Below, one piece after another: positions 15,768-23,556 of a DNA stretch of 32,729 bases (position 1 is its first letter; each line of letters starts with the position of its first letter). This DNA comes from Vagococcus allomyrinae (GTDB lineage: Bacteria; Bacillota; Bacilli; Lactobacillales; Vagococcaceae). Location of the stretch: positions 1 to 32,729 of the forward strand of contig NZ_JAEEGA010000024.1 in NCBI RefSeq assembly GCF_017829975.1, written 5' to 3'. A program made the translations under genes and the position numbers. The notes below the pieces were generated by a model that was not told the origin of the DNA, did no database searches, and was given only the letters and a program-made list of their open reading frames with translations.

Positions 15768-16934
15768 TTATTGTGCGTCTGCAATAGTCTTAAAGTAGAC
15801 ATACATTGGATCTGTTTTAGTTAATCCCCAACCGCCAGCACCTCTGCCGTCTTGTGTGATATCAACTGCTGCTTCCATGGCTTCTAGGTAAGACGGAATA
15901 GCTTCCATTCCCACCCATAAGTCGTAGGCTGCCATACCATAAGTTTCGTCTGCTCCTGCATTACCTGGGAATGTAACTGATTGCAAGACTGAACTATCTG
16001 TTGTTTGACTTGGCAATAGTTTTTTTGTGTAATAGAAATAACCATCATTTGCATTGTAGAACCAATCTTTTGCAGCGATTGTCGCTGGGTTTGTTCCAAC
16101 GTTTGCCATTGCTAACAAAATACTCGCATCTAAATTAGATTTAGTAGGATCCGCTGGTTTGGTTGCTGTTGTCCCTAATTTAATTGCATCGCCTGCCCAG
16201 TTTGCTTCCGTAGCGCCATCAAGATCTTTTCCATAACCAAAATATTTTAGATCGCCACCACTTGCTTGTGTTGTGAAATCGTATTGATTCGTTGCTAATT
16301 TAACAGATGTACCGATAACTTTTTGAGCAACTTGTGCATCATCTGCTGCAAACGTTCCTGAATAAACCGGAATTTGGGTTGAGCTTGCTGAAAAATCATA
16401 ATTATCAGGGAACATCGCTTTCTTGGCTTCGCGTACATACACTAATGCCGTTTTATTTCCATTAACATATAATTTATAACCTACATCTGACGGTTGAGCT
16501 TTAGCCGGAGCAATGCCATCAATTAACAAATTAGCTGTTTCATCTACCCAACCTGCCCCTGTGTATTCAGTGTGATCGATAATCACTGGGAATTTAGCAT
16601 TCGCTAAAGTATCAAATCCATCTGTCAATGCCCCATTTTGTAATTTATGTAGCATTTCTTCAAACGAAATCCGGACAAATACATTGCTATCCGAGGAATT
16701 AACTACGTTTATATCCTTATCTAATGTCCCACCAGGCTTCACTTCTTTATCTGGGAATTTTTCTGAAATCGTGACTTCTCCTGTTTCAAATCCACGAGAC
16801 TGCATGTGGTTCTGTTTCCATTCCGTGTAGCTTGTCCAAGCAAAGGTTCCTGCGAGCAGGGACACTAGCGCTAATGCTGATAGTGTTACAATTGCTTTTT
16901 TCTTCTTTTGCTTATTTTTTCCATAAAAATTCAT
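15768..16934 (-). CDS. BsaA-like SipW-dependent biofilm fibre protein, probable major subunit (388 aa)
   Basis: ATG at 16932-16934 behind AGGAGG. The N-terminus has a Lys-rich stretch, a hydrophobic segment (14-32) and AGTFAWTSYTEWKQNHMQS, the alternate signal recognised by SipW-type peptidases. This class is the BsaA/TasA-like exported protein group that forms biofilm fibres in clostridia and bacilli. Mature landmarks include VFVRISFEEMLHKL, DGYFYYTKKLLPSQ and, near the end, GGWGLTK. It is Ala/Thr/Asp-rich, with balanced composition and relatively low Lys after the signal, as expected of a fibre protein. It lies first after sipW, has the strongest ribosome site of the set and is the largest of the three paralogues, hence the guess that it is the major subunit. 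Confidence 0.8.
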   Translation of the reverse strand: MNFYGKNKQKKKKAIVTLSALALVSLLAGTFAWTSYTEWKQNHMQSRGFETGEVTISEKFPDKEVKPGGTLDKDINVVNSSDSNVFVRISFEEMLHKLQNGALTDGFDTLANAKFPVIIDHTEYTGAGWVDETANLLIDGIAPAKAQPSDVGYKLYVNGNKTALVYVREAKKAMFPDNYDFSASSTQIPVYSGTFAADDAQVAQKVIGTSVKLATNQYDFTTQASGGDLKYFGYGKDLDGATEANWAGDAIKLGTTATKPADPTKSNLDASILLAMANVGTNPATIAAKDWFYNANDGYFYYTKKLLPSQTTDSSVLQSVTFPGNAGADETYGMAAYDLWVGMEAIPSYLEAMEAAVDITQDGRGAGGWGLTKTDPMYVYFKTIADAQ

Positions 16935-16994
16935 TGAAAAAAACCTCCTACATTCTTTTTTATTTATATAAGCTTTGGGTTAAAGCGTTATAAC

Positions 16995-17708
16995 TCAATT
17001 AGTTTTACGTCGTTTAGACGTTGGATGTTTCCTTTTTTTTCTAGTAAATTCACGGTCTCTACCCTCTTCCTTAGGGATACTTAAATAATATTTAAGTGTC
17101 GCGATTACTAGAAAGACACTACTTATCAACACTAATACAACAACTAGATTATCTCTGACAAATTGAATAAAGGTTCCTACATATGCGACATGACCTATCA
17201 CCTTCCCTACAACTTGAGATTGTTGGATTGGAATATCCGCATTATCATTAGCGTCCCCCTGTGTAGTCAAACCTTCAACTGTTTTTCCTTCTCCATCTGT
17301 CACAGGAGTTCCTATTTCAATAATTCTGTGTGTTAAAAAAGCATCTGTATTCCCTGCTACAGGATAAAACGTAATAATATCTTTCGCTTTTAACTCATCT
17401 GGCTTTACCTGTTTTAGCACAATCATATCCCCAGCATTAAATCCATCTGTTAAATTGGGTTTATCTGGATGGGCGGCCATAGAATTAGTCTTTACTGTCA
17501 TAAAACGGTAACCATAAAAAGACTTATCAGCGGAATCATTAAAATTGAAAAGTAACGCACCTAACAAGACCGACAGGAATATTACATAAAAGACGACATT
17601 CCATAAAAGAGAGCCAACTCGGTGCCCCATTGTTGGTGGACGAATCCGTTCATTTGGTTGTCTTTTTTTGTGAGGCTTTTTACTGCTTGTGACTCGCCTA
17701 TGACTCAT
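16995..17708 (-). CDS. sipW: SipW-type (ER-type) signal peptidase I
   Basis: ATG at 17706-17708 behind GGAAGGAA. The layout is a basic N-terminal extension (1-30), membrane segment 33-55, an extracellular catalytic domain and a C-terminal membrane segment (186-206). The catalytic Ser is Ser76 in TNSMAA; the general-base position is His127 in LTHRI rather than Lys, which defines the archaeal/ER-like SipW class; the partner Asp is probably Asp152 in TTQGDANDN. In Bacillus, SipW processes TasA and TapA, whose signals resemble those of the three proteins encoded downstream here. The 30-residue Arg/Lys/Pro-rich cytoplasmic extension and the similarly basic tail (KKRKHPTSKRRKTN) are longer than usual. 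Confidence 0.9.
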   Translation of the reverse strand: MSHRRVTSSKKPHKKRQPNERIRPPTMGHRVGSLLWNVVFYVIFLSVLLGALLFNFNDSADKSFYGYRFMTVKTNSMAAHPDKPNLTDGFNAGDMIVLKQVKPDELKAKDIITFYPVAGNTDAFLTHRIIEIGTPVTDGEGKTVEGLTTQGDANDNADIPIQQSQVVGKVIGHVAYVGTFIQFVRDNLVVVLVLISSVFLVIATLKYYLSIPKEEGRDREFTRKKRKHPTSKRRKTN

Positions 17709-17792
17709 GTTTCTCTATTCCTTCCTACTATTAGACTTACTTCAGGTAGTGGTAATTAACACACTACTCTGATGTTTCCTCATTCCGAATTA

Positions 17793-18374
17793 TCATTTAA
17801 CGATAGAGGAAACCTCATTCTTATCGTTCGTCTCGTTATTAGAAACGTACTTATGAACAGTCCCCAAGGAAACGTGACAAATATCTGCAATTTCTCGCAT
17901 TGTTTTTCCTTTATGTTTAAATAAGAAATTAATTTCATTAATCACTTGCTTATCAATTTTAGGACGTCCGGTTATTTTACCCGCTAATTTTGCTTTTTCT
18001 AAACTAGTTTTAATAATAAATCGCCGATGCTGTTCTTCTATTTCTAGTACTTTGATTACATCCGAATAAAAATTAGGAGAACGTTCCGTATCTATATCCT
18101 CAAGTAAACTGGTCAATCGAATACCTTGTTCGCTTAGTAGCATTAGAAGTTGCTTGAATTCTGCCATTCCCTTTGAAAAAACATTCAAATTACAAACCAC
18201 TACGTGATCCCCTGGTTTCACACTTTTTAGTAATTGTTCTAATTCTTTGTAGCTTTTCAAATCATGTTCTTCTATGTATAATTCATCAAATTCAAATTCA
18301 CAACGACTAAGTTCATCAACCTGTTTAACCGTTGGCAATGGGTACTCTTTTCTTATATATCCGTATACAGACAT
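17793..18374 (-). CDS. Inactive serine-recombinase-like regulator, first gene of the fibre cluster (193 aa)
   Basis: The start chosen is ATG at 18372-18374, preceded by AAAGGAG; the open frame runs 19 codons further up without a site. The fold and length are those of a resolvase: MSVYGYIRKEY, VKPGDHVVVCNLNVFSKG, a long helix region, GRPKIDKQ and a helix-turn-helix IADICHVSLGTVHKYV. Tyr6 and Arg8 are retained but the catalytic Ser10 is Glu, and the Asp/Arg/Arg cluster is Asn64, Val65 and Lys68. DNA binding is likely; strand cleavage is not. It lies 84 bases upstream of sipW and divergent from the intact recombinases at 18845, with the promoter and terminator leader in front, so it is the natural candidate for autoregulator of the fibre operon. 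Confidence 0.8.
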   Translation of the reverse strand: MSVYGYIRKEYPLPTVKQVDELSRCEFEFDELYIEEHDLKSYKELEQLLKSVKPGDHVVVCNLNVFSKGMAEFKQLLMLLSEQGIRLTSLLEDIDTERSPNFYSDVIKVLEIEEQHRRFIIKTSLEKAKLAGKITGRPKIDKQVINEINFLFKHKGKTMREIADICHVSLGTVHKYVSNNETNDKNEVSSIVK

Positions 18375-18567
18375 TTGGGTCTCCTTTCTCCAAAACGAAA
18401 TGGGTCTTTTTTTATACTCGTTCACACACAATACTTTAACATGTTCTGACTAACCATCTTTCTTGAACTCTGTCCGCCTAACTTCCATTTTTATATAAAA
18501 CGTCCCTTTTCACTTTTAACAAATCTATTGTTAGATTAAATGCTATTATTTTGCCTGATTTTCAATT

Positions 18568-18603
18568 AAAAAAAAAGACTAAATCCCATAGTAATAGGAT
18601 TTA
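18568..18603 (-). terminator. Factor-independent terminator in the leader of the fibre cluster
   Basis: On the minus strand TAAATCCTAT pairs with ATGGGATTTA (10 pairs, one T-G), a 4-base loop, followed after three bases by nine T (18568-18576). It lies about 50-80 bases downstream of a good promoter and almost 200 bases before the first start codon, so it would end most transcripts early unless read through. The minus-strand frame MFQSSMWLNPITMGF overlaps it but has no ribosome site. Confidence 0.7.
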
Positions 18604-18657
18604 ACCACATGCTTGATTGAAACATAACGATAGTTATCTGACTTTTAAAAAAACAAT

Positions 18658-18686
18658 AGTTTAATATAAAGAGGTAGTAGTGTCAA
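18658..18686 (-). promoter_or_regulatory. Minus-strand promoter of the fibre cluster
   Basis: The -35 box is TTGACA (complement of 18681-18686), spacer 17 bases, -10 TAAACT (complement of 18658-18663). Transcription would start near 18651. The rest of 18375-18844 holds the terminator at 18568-18603, the palindrome at 18788-18813 and otherwise AT-rich sequence without a gene. The next best -10 closer to the gene (about 18492-18497) has only a poorly spaced -35. Confidence 0.6.
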
Positions 18687-18787
18687 CCTATTTTTTCACT
18701 CTTTTTATGAACACAAAACAAACGAAATAACAAATGGCTTATTTAGTAGGGTTTTAACTAGATAATTATTACTATAATAATTTTTTA

Positions 18788-18813
18788 GTACTTTTTTTAT
18801 ACAAAAAAAGTAC
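18788..18813. repeat. Perfect 11-base inverted repeat upstream of the first intact recombinase
   Basis: GTACTTTTTTT at 18788-18798 and its exact complement at 18803-18813 flank ATAC. It lies 31 bases before the start codon at 18845. GTACTTTTTTTATA recurs at 27607-27620, upstream of another resolvase gene. It may be a recombinase binding site, operator or a bidirectional terminator. Confidence 0.65.
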
Positions 18814-18844
18814 GAACTAAATTAAATTTAACAGGAGATTACTT

Positions 18845-19435
18845 ATGGCAATTATTGGATACATGCGCGTCAGCACGATTCATCAAAAATTTGATTCTCA
18901 ACAACTGGCATTAGAGCAATACGGTGTTGAGACTATTTACAGAGAATACGAAAGTGGGAAAAAAACCAATCGAAATGAACTAAATCGGGCACTCAATAGC
19001 CTTCAACCTGGCGATACCTTTGTTATTTTTAAACTAGATCGCTTAGCTCGAGGAACTAAACATCTACTCACCTTGCTAGACACCTTTGAACAGCAAGGCA
19101 TTCATTTTGTTAGTATCCAGAATCAAATTGATACTTCCACCCCGATGGGGAAATTTTTTTTTACCGTTATGAGTGCCTTCGCCGAAATGGAAACTGAATT
19201 AATTCGAGAACGAGTTTTAGCTGGACTTGACGCTGCAAGAGACAACGGTAAGACACTTGGGAGACCTGCCCGGACAAAAGAAGCTGAAAAAGCCATCGAT
19301 CTTTATTTACATTCGAATTTAACCATTACTGAAATAACCGCAAAATGCCAAATTTCTATCCCTACTTTATATAACTATTTACGGTTATATCAAATTCCTA
19401 AAAAACAAAAACCCTCTAAACGTTTGATGAAATAA
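18845..19435 (+). CDS. Serine recombinase (resolvase/invertase), catalytically intact (196 aa)
   Basis: ATG with AGGAGA 6-7 bases upstream. Small serine recombinase of the Tn3-resolvase/Hin type: GYMRVST with Arg8 and Ser10, KLDRLARG with Asp65, Arg66 and Arg69, the E-helix region (FAEMETELIRERVLAGL), then GRPARTKEA and a C-terminal helix-turn-helix (CQISIPTLYNYL). All catalytic residues are present, unlike the relatives across the divergent promoter region. It likely cuts and rejoins DNA at a local res- or hix-type site; the palindromes at 18788 and 19451 are candidates. The gene next door at 19558 is a paralogue. Confidence 0.9.
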   Translation: MAIIGYMRVSTIHQKFDSQQLALEQYGVETIYREYESGKKTNRNELNRALNSLQPGDTFVIFKLDRLARGTKHLLTLLDTFEQQGIHFVSIQNQIDTSTPMGKFFFTVMSAFAEMETELIRERVLAGLDAARDNGKTLGRPARTKEAEKAIDLYLHSNLTITEITAKCQISIPTLYNYLRLYQIPKKQKPSKRLMK

Positions 19436-19450
19436 AGAATCTTAACCTCC

Positions 19451-19466
19451 CTTTTTTATAAAAAAG
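19451..19466. repeat. 16-base A/T palindrome between the two recombinase genes
   Basis: CTTTTTTA followed by its exact complement TAAAAAAG. It lies 16 bases after the stop of the first recombinase and 92 bases before the second start, and resembles the core of the 18788-18813 palindrome. It could be a weak terminator or a recombinase/regulator site. Confidence 0.5.
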
Positions 19467-19557
19467 TCTTTACACGGGTCACCTTTAGCAAAACAGCGAA
19501 GTATTAGGTCATGTTAGTCTGAAGGGGTTAGTCATTTAAAAAGGAGGACGTAAAGTT

Positions 19558-20130
19558 ATGGCCACTTATGGTTATGCACGTATTAGCACCACTCATCAAA
19601 AATTTGATTCTCAGGAAGAAGCACTTAAAGCATATGGCGTAGACACTATTTATACGGAACAAGAAAGTGGATTAAAAGAGGATCGGCCCGTTCTCAATCA
19701 GTTATTAAAGGTTCTTCAACCTGGCGATACTTTGGTCATTTTCAAATTGGACCGGTTAGCTCGTGGAATGCAGCATCTACTTACTTTAATTGATTCTTTT
19801 ACTAAACAACACATTAATTTTGTCAGTATTGAAAATCATATCGACACACAAACCCCCACAGGGCGATTGTTATTCACCATTATGGGAGCCTTTGCTGAAA
19901 TGGAAGCGACCCTTATTCGCGAACGTGTTTTAGCAGGTATTAGCGCTGCACGTAAAAACGGTGTTAAACTTGGACGCCCCAGTCCAACTCAAAAAATCGA
20001 TCAAGCAATTAAACAATATATTGAAACCGAGAATACCGTATTAGATATTGTTGCCGACTGTCAGATTTCGGTTCCCACTCTCTACAAACACCTACGTCAA
20101 CGACAAATCCCACTACGCGGATGTGGATAA
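19558..20130 (+). CDS. Serine recombinase, catalytically intact paralogue (190 aa)
   Basis: ATG behind AAAGGAGGA. Same architecture as the upstream copy: GYARIST with Arg8 and Ser10, KLDRLARG with Asp65/Arg66/Arg69, FAEMEATLIRERVLAGI, GRPSPTQK and an HTH CQISVPTLYKHLRQRQIP. The two proteins agree at well over half of positions (by eye), including THQKFDSQ and LQPGDT, so the pair arose by tandem duplication. The HTH helices differ in a few positions, so they may recognise slightly different sites or form heterodimers. A terminator follows at 20243. Confidence 0.9.
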   Translation: MATYGYARISTTHQKFDSQEEALKAYGVDTIYTEQESGLKEDRPVLNQLLKVLQPGDTLVIFKLDRLARGMQHLLTLIDSFTKQHINFVSIENHIDTQTPTGRLLFTIMGAFAEMEATLIRERVLAGISAARKNGVKLGRPSPTQKIDQAIKQYIETENTVLDIVADCQISVPTLYKHLRQRQIPLRGCG

Positions 20131-20242
20131 TCACGTTTACTAGCCTCCTTTAATAAAATACACTTAATATTAAGGGGGGGAATACAGTTTCTACTTTTCT
20201 TGACCCACATCAAATAAAAAGTCCTTCTTTATTAACACTACA

Positions 20243-20265
20243 AGCCAAATAAATTTGGCTTTTTT
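20243..20265 (+). terminator. Factor-independent terminator after the recombinase pair
   Basis: AGCCAAAT (20243-20250), two-base loop start AA, ATTTGGCT (20253-20260), then five T. It ends the plus-strand transcript that includes both recombinases. Confidence 0.75.
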
Positions 20266-20662
20266 GGTATCAACTACAACTCTCTCAAATCCCTTCCTCA
20301 CTTATAAATTAACGTTATTTAAAGTAATCATTAAAAAGTGATCCTTTCAACAAACTCGTTATTATTCTCAGGCTAAAATGAACGCGCTCTTCCTTGTTCT
20401 CGAATATAAATTGGCGACTAGGAATCAATACCGCATTAAATTGGAACTACAAAATCTACACAATAGACATAATCCAGGGTTTTGACTCTCTCTTAAAACG
20501 CGCAAACATGCTAGTAGGTAGCAATTCAGATGGCTGTTCCAACTCACCGTTATAATATGTATCACTTGAACACTAATACTACGAAGAATATGGGTAAGCA
20601 AACTAATTGATTTTATAGGTATCCTCAACTAAAATTAGTTTAATATAAAAGGAGGAAAATAG
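20266..20662. other. Gene-free stretch upstream of the Mga-type regulator
   Basis: About 400 bases with no credible gene: the open frame on the minus strand at 20425-20628 has no ribosome site and a Cys/Leu/Ser-rich sequence of no known type. An inverted repeat AAACTAATT / AATTAGTTT at about 20599-20643 lies just before the regulator's ribosome site and could be an autoregulatory operator. Confidence 0.4.
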
Positions 20663-22144
20663 ATGTCACTATTTTTAATGGATACGCATACAAAAAAATT
20701 AGATTTATTACGTTCCCTGTTACTTCATGATAATAGCCTAACAACAGCAGAATTAGCAAATAAATGGGAGGTTTCAACCAAAACGATTATCCGCCATGCT
20801 CAATCACTTGACGACGATTGTCGAGAAATGTCTGGATCTTCCCGCTATCGCGTCATAATTAGTCAAGGCAAGCTTACCTTAACAATGTCCGAAGACTCTG
20901 TGCCAAGCTACCTAATGGAGTACTTAACAAGCTTTTATGCTCAAGAGTCAGTGAAAGTACGTATTATGTCCGCTCTGCTAAAAAAAAGCCATGCAAGTGT
21001 GACTGAATTAGCCGATTCACTTTATCTAACACCAAATACATTGTATAAGCACCTATATCAGTTAGAATCAGTCCTCACACCATTTGACTTAACTTTCAAT
21101 TGGCAAAAACAATCACATAGCCTCAATTTTTCATACGATGAAAAGAAAATGCGTTATTTCTCTTACTTATTCTATTGGAGATTTTATAGAGGTCTCTTCC
21201 CTATAGAGAAGGGGGAAACAATTGAATCCGACTCTTCATTAGAAGAAGAAATAGCGCATTTATTTCCTTCAGGAACCTCTCTTGTAAAACAAAAGCAATT
21301 TCTATACCTAACAGAAGTGACTCAGTGGCATCTGGAACAATCCGATTCTATCACGTTATCAGATACGGCTTCAGATATTCTTCAAATCATCGTTTCAATC
21401 AAAGATTATTCAGGGATACTCTCTGAAAATCAAGAAAAAGAACTTCCAAATACCGAACAACTTTTTTTCAATTTTTTAGTGCGCATAAGTATTCCCTCCT
21501 TAGATGACGATGTTAGCAAACAGCACATTGTGACGGCATTGTCTGACCAACACTCATTACTATTTCAATATTGCCAAGACCTCCACGATCATTTAATAAT
21601 ACATTTCGAATTATCACCAACAACAAAATCGACGATTGACTTTTATTACTATATGATTTTATTCACTCTCCATAATCTCGAACTTAGTGTGCCCTTTAAT
21701 AATGATTTCCTCAAAGAAATTAGTTTAAATTTTTATAAAAATGAGCATCTATTATCCGATGAGGTACTCGCAAAAATCAATTCATTGTTTCGCCTAGTCA
21801 CTCAACGGCACGGCTATTCTTGTGAAAATGACTATACTGCTTATTTAATTATATGGCTCTTTTTATCAGCCAATCAACCAACTCGTCCGCTGATCATTGC
21901 CATTCACTTTTCTGATAATCCAATCGGAGATACGATAATTAAAACTCGATTACTCCAAATTTTCAACCCCAATCAACTTCACTTTACAGAGCAGATGAAA
22001 ACAGCCGATCTGATTATTTCTGATTGTACGCAACTAGAAAAAAGCTCTCAAGCTTTTTTCTATATGGAATATTTAACAGATTCATTCTATTGGGACCGCT
22101 TATTGACTGTCATTCAACGAAAATTAACAACCTATTTCGTATAA
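20663..22144 (+). CDS. Mga/AtxA-type transcriptional regulator (493 aa)
   Basis: ATG behind AAAGGAGG. The N-terminus has two helix-turn-helix regions in the Mga manner: SLTTAELANKWEVSTKTIIR at about 25-45 and ASVTELADSLYLTPNTLYKH at about 112-131. A long helical middle (PRD-like region) follows, and the C-terminal 100 residues, with RPLIIAIHFSDNPIGDTIIK and LIISDCTQ, look like the EIIB-type domain of this family. The size fits Mga, AtxA and related virulence regulators of streptococci, enterococci and bacilli, which control surface-protein genes and sense sugar status through PTS phosphorylation. Placed between the recombinases and the plasmid-maintenance region on the plus strand, it is a good candidate activator of the divergent surface-fibre cluster (inference). 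Confidence 0.8.
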   Translation: MSLFLMDTHTKKLDLLRSLLLHDNSLTTAELANKWEVSTKTIIRHAQSLDDDCREMSGSSRYRVIISQGKLTLTMSEDSVPSYLMEYLTSFYAQESVKVRIMSALLKKSHASVTELADSLYLTPNTLYKHLYQLESVLTPFDLTFNWQKQSHSLNFSYDEKKMRYFSYLFYWRFYRGLFPIEKGETIESDSSLEEEIAHLFPSGTSLVKQKQFLYLTEVTQWHLEQSDSITLSDTASDILQIIVSIKDYSGILSENQEKELPNTEQLFFNFLVRISIPSLDDDVSKQHIVTALSDQHSLLFQYCQDLHDHLIIHFELSPTTKSTIDFYYYMILFTLHNLELSVPFNNDFLKEISLNFYKNEHLLSDEVLAKINSLFRLVTQRHGYSCENDYTAYLIIWLFLSANQPTRPLIIAIHFSDNPIGDTIIKTRLLQIFNPNQLHFTEQMKTADLIISDCTQLEKSSQAFFYMEYLTDSFYWDRLLTVIQRKLTTYFV

Positions 22145-22167
22145 TTTTCAATGTAGTAGTCCAGTCA

Positions 22168-22370
22168 GATTCTGTTGCAAACTTATAAAAAAAAAGCCAG
22201 CGCTTCTCAACAAATCATTTTAAGCTGGTCCTCCATTAATTATTTGGATTCATTGCATATTGAAAAGTCGAAGAGAGTTTTTCGACTTTTTTATATAAAG
22301 AATAGACTGTTTCCATCCCTTTAATCGTAGCTAAATTAGTCCTTATGGACCGATACAATTTATCTTTTTC
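22168..22370 (-). mobile_element. IS6-family end fragment
   Basis: The end GATTCTGTTGCAAACTTA at 22168-22185 differs from the IS6 end at three positions, and the next 180 bases track the transposase 3' part of the copy at 2538 (for example GTCCTTATGGACCGATA). The match stops inside the gene, at about 22370, where LysR-type coding sequence begins. This junction shows that a rearrangement joined an IS6 piece to a truncated regulator gene. Confidence 0.75.
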
Positions 22371-22698
22371 CTGTCAAAAATTTGATAAACCAGAGTTTAC
22401 TCTGATATCTACACGTCAATTACCTACCATTTTTTTATGTAATGATCTTGCTAAAAAAAACAGTTTGCCAATCTTAATAAATTATGATACGTTGTGTCCA
22501 CTAAGAAAGCTGACGTTACAATTGTTTAAAGAATCAGAACGCATAATTGAAATAGATTCACTAGAAACAATTTTAAATTTAGTATCTATTGGCAAAGGAA
22601 TTGCGTTATTACCTAAATATCTAGAAAGTGAAGGCAATTTATCCATTGATGACAATACGTTCATAATCAATTATTATAGCTATCACTATACCAAATAA
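22366..22698 (+). pseudogene. Truncated LysR-type regulator, effector-domain fragment
   Basis: The frame gives a C-terminal effector-domain segment including ETILNLVSIGKGIALLPKYL, a hallmark stretch of LysR-family regulators. The N-terminal HTH and half of the effector domain are missing; the apparent start upstream at 22345 lies in the IS6 scrap. The gene was cut at its 5' side by the IS6-related rearrangement and has no ribosome site, so it is a dead fragment. Confidence 0.65.
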
Positions 22699-22818
22699 TC
22701 TAATAATGTCATTTTTTTCTTGATATATTGCCAAATAAAACTAAAATTGACATCTGCTGTTATCAATCGTCCCCTAGACTATCAATACTTATCGTTTTTG
22801 ACACATAATCATATAAAA

Positions 22819-22828
22819 TTACTAGTAA
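22819..22828. repeat. TTACTAGTAA palindrome downstream of the DNA-binding gene
   Basis: The 10-base palindrome, with CA after it, repeats the core of the sites at 23427-23473. It lies 3 bases beyond the stop of the gene at 22831-23406, so copies occur at both ends of that gene. Confidence 0.55.
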
Positions 22829-22830
22829 CA

Positions 22831-23406
22831 TTATTTATTTTTCTCAAAATGATCCATTAGTTCTTGTGCATACCATTCTCTCACTCTAGTTTCAACTTTT
22901 CGATTTGGATAAGGTAAGAATGTATAATCAAACAAAATTCCCAACTGATCATCGTATATCCACGCTCCTAAAATGTTTAGTGTAAGGGCATGTATGTCCA
23001 GAGACTTGAAGTGTGTATTAAGTTCTTGACGTCTATCAAATCCATGTAAGAGCTGTTTAGTGGTATAAGTGATGGTATATTCTTTAAGCCCTTCCAAAAT
23101 AAGCTGTTTTTCCCGTTCCTTTACAGCATGTTCGATGAGAATTTCATAGGTTTCTTTAGCAGCGTTATAGCCCTCCGAATATTTACGTTCTAAGTCATTA
23201 GCGGTTATTGCGAGTGACTTTGGAGGTTGCTCAGCCAATTTTGAGTCGATGAACTCGTTAAGGGAGGCTTCGTCAATTTTATAACCTTCTTTTTTTGAAG
23301 GTAATACTGCTTCGATTTTATTTTGGCGTATCCATCTGCGCAGCATTTGAATACTGCTTGTAATATTCTTTTCTTCAAGAATTTTCAATGCTTCTTGAAT
23401 CGTCAA
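22831..23406 (-). CDS. MerR/excisionase-type DNA-binding protein of plasmid type (191 aa)
   Basis: The start chosen is TTG at 23404-23406, because AAGGAGGGG lies 7 bases upstream; the ATG six codons earlier has its own upstream region inside a palindrome and lacks a site. N-terminal residues (TIQEALKILEEK, then MLRRWIRQNKIEAVLPSKKEGYKI) form a MerR/excisionase-like winged HTH. The middle is Glu/Lys-rich and helical, and the C-terminal part has YPNRKVETRVREWY. Proteins with this architecture are common on Gram-positive plasmids next to resolvases or partition genes. Palindromes GTTACTAGTAAC and GTTACTAGTA upstream and TTACTAGTAA downstream are probable operators. It may regulate itself and copy/partition functions. 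Confidence 0.7.
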   Translation of the reverse strand: MTIQEALKILEEKNITSSIQMLRRWIRQNKIEAVLPSKKEGYKIDEASLNEFIDSKLAEQPPKSLAITANDLERKYSEGYNAAKETYEILIEHAVKEREKQLILEGLKEYTITYTTKQLLHGFDRRQELNTHFKSLDIHALTLNILGAWIYDDQLGILFDYTFLPYPNRKVETRVREWYAQELMDHFEKNK

Positions 23407-23426
23407 AGTTATCCCCTCCTTCATAA

Positions 23427-23473
23427 GTTACTAGTAACTTTATTATATCATGTCCAGTTTAATGTTACTAGTA
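23427..23473. promoter_or_regulatory. Paired palindromic operators upstream of the DNA-binding gene
   Basis: A perfect 12-base palindrome GTTACTAGTAAC (23427-23438) and a near copy GTTACTAGTA (23464-23473) stand 37 bases apart just upstream of the gene, between it and its probable promoter. A third copy lies at 22819. This is a typical array of binding sites for a dimeric regulator, most simply the adjacent protein itself. Confidence 0.6.
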
Positions 23474-23556
23474 TTTTTAGAGTTTATTAGGCGATTTAAA
23501 CGTCGTGTATGGGTAATTGTTAGGATATTATTTTTAAAATGGCTTAGAATCCCTTA

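Noticed and set aside
15525-15824. Plus-strand open frame whose product repeats a piece of the LPQTG signal peptide (VLASTE)
   Set aside because: The resemblance is caused by the 24-base palindrome; it is an antisense frame.
18568-18603. Known riboswitch (T-box, c-di-GMP or similar) in the fibre-cluster leader
   Set aside because: The leader is only about 84 bases and shows none of the conserved motifs of those classes; only the promoter and terminator are supported.
20425-20628. Minus-strand open frame of 67 codons
   Set aside because: No ribosome site and an improbable composition; the stretch looks intergenic.
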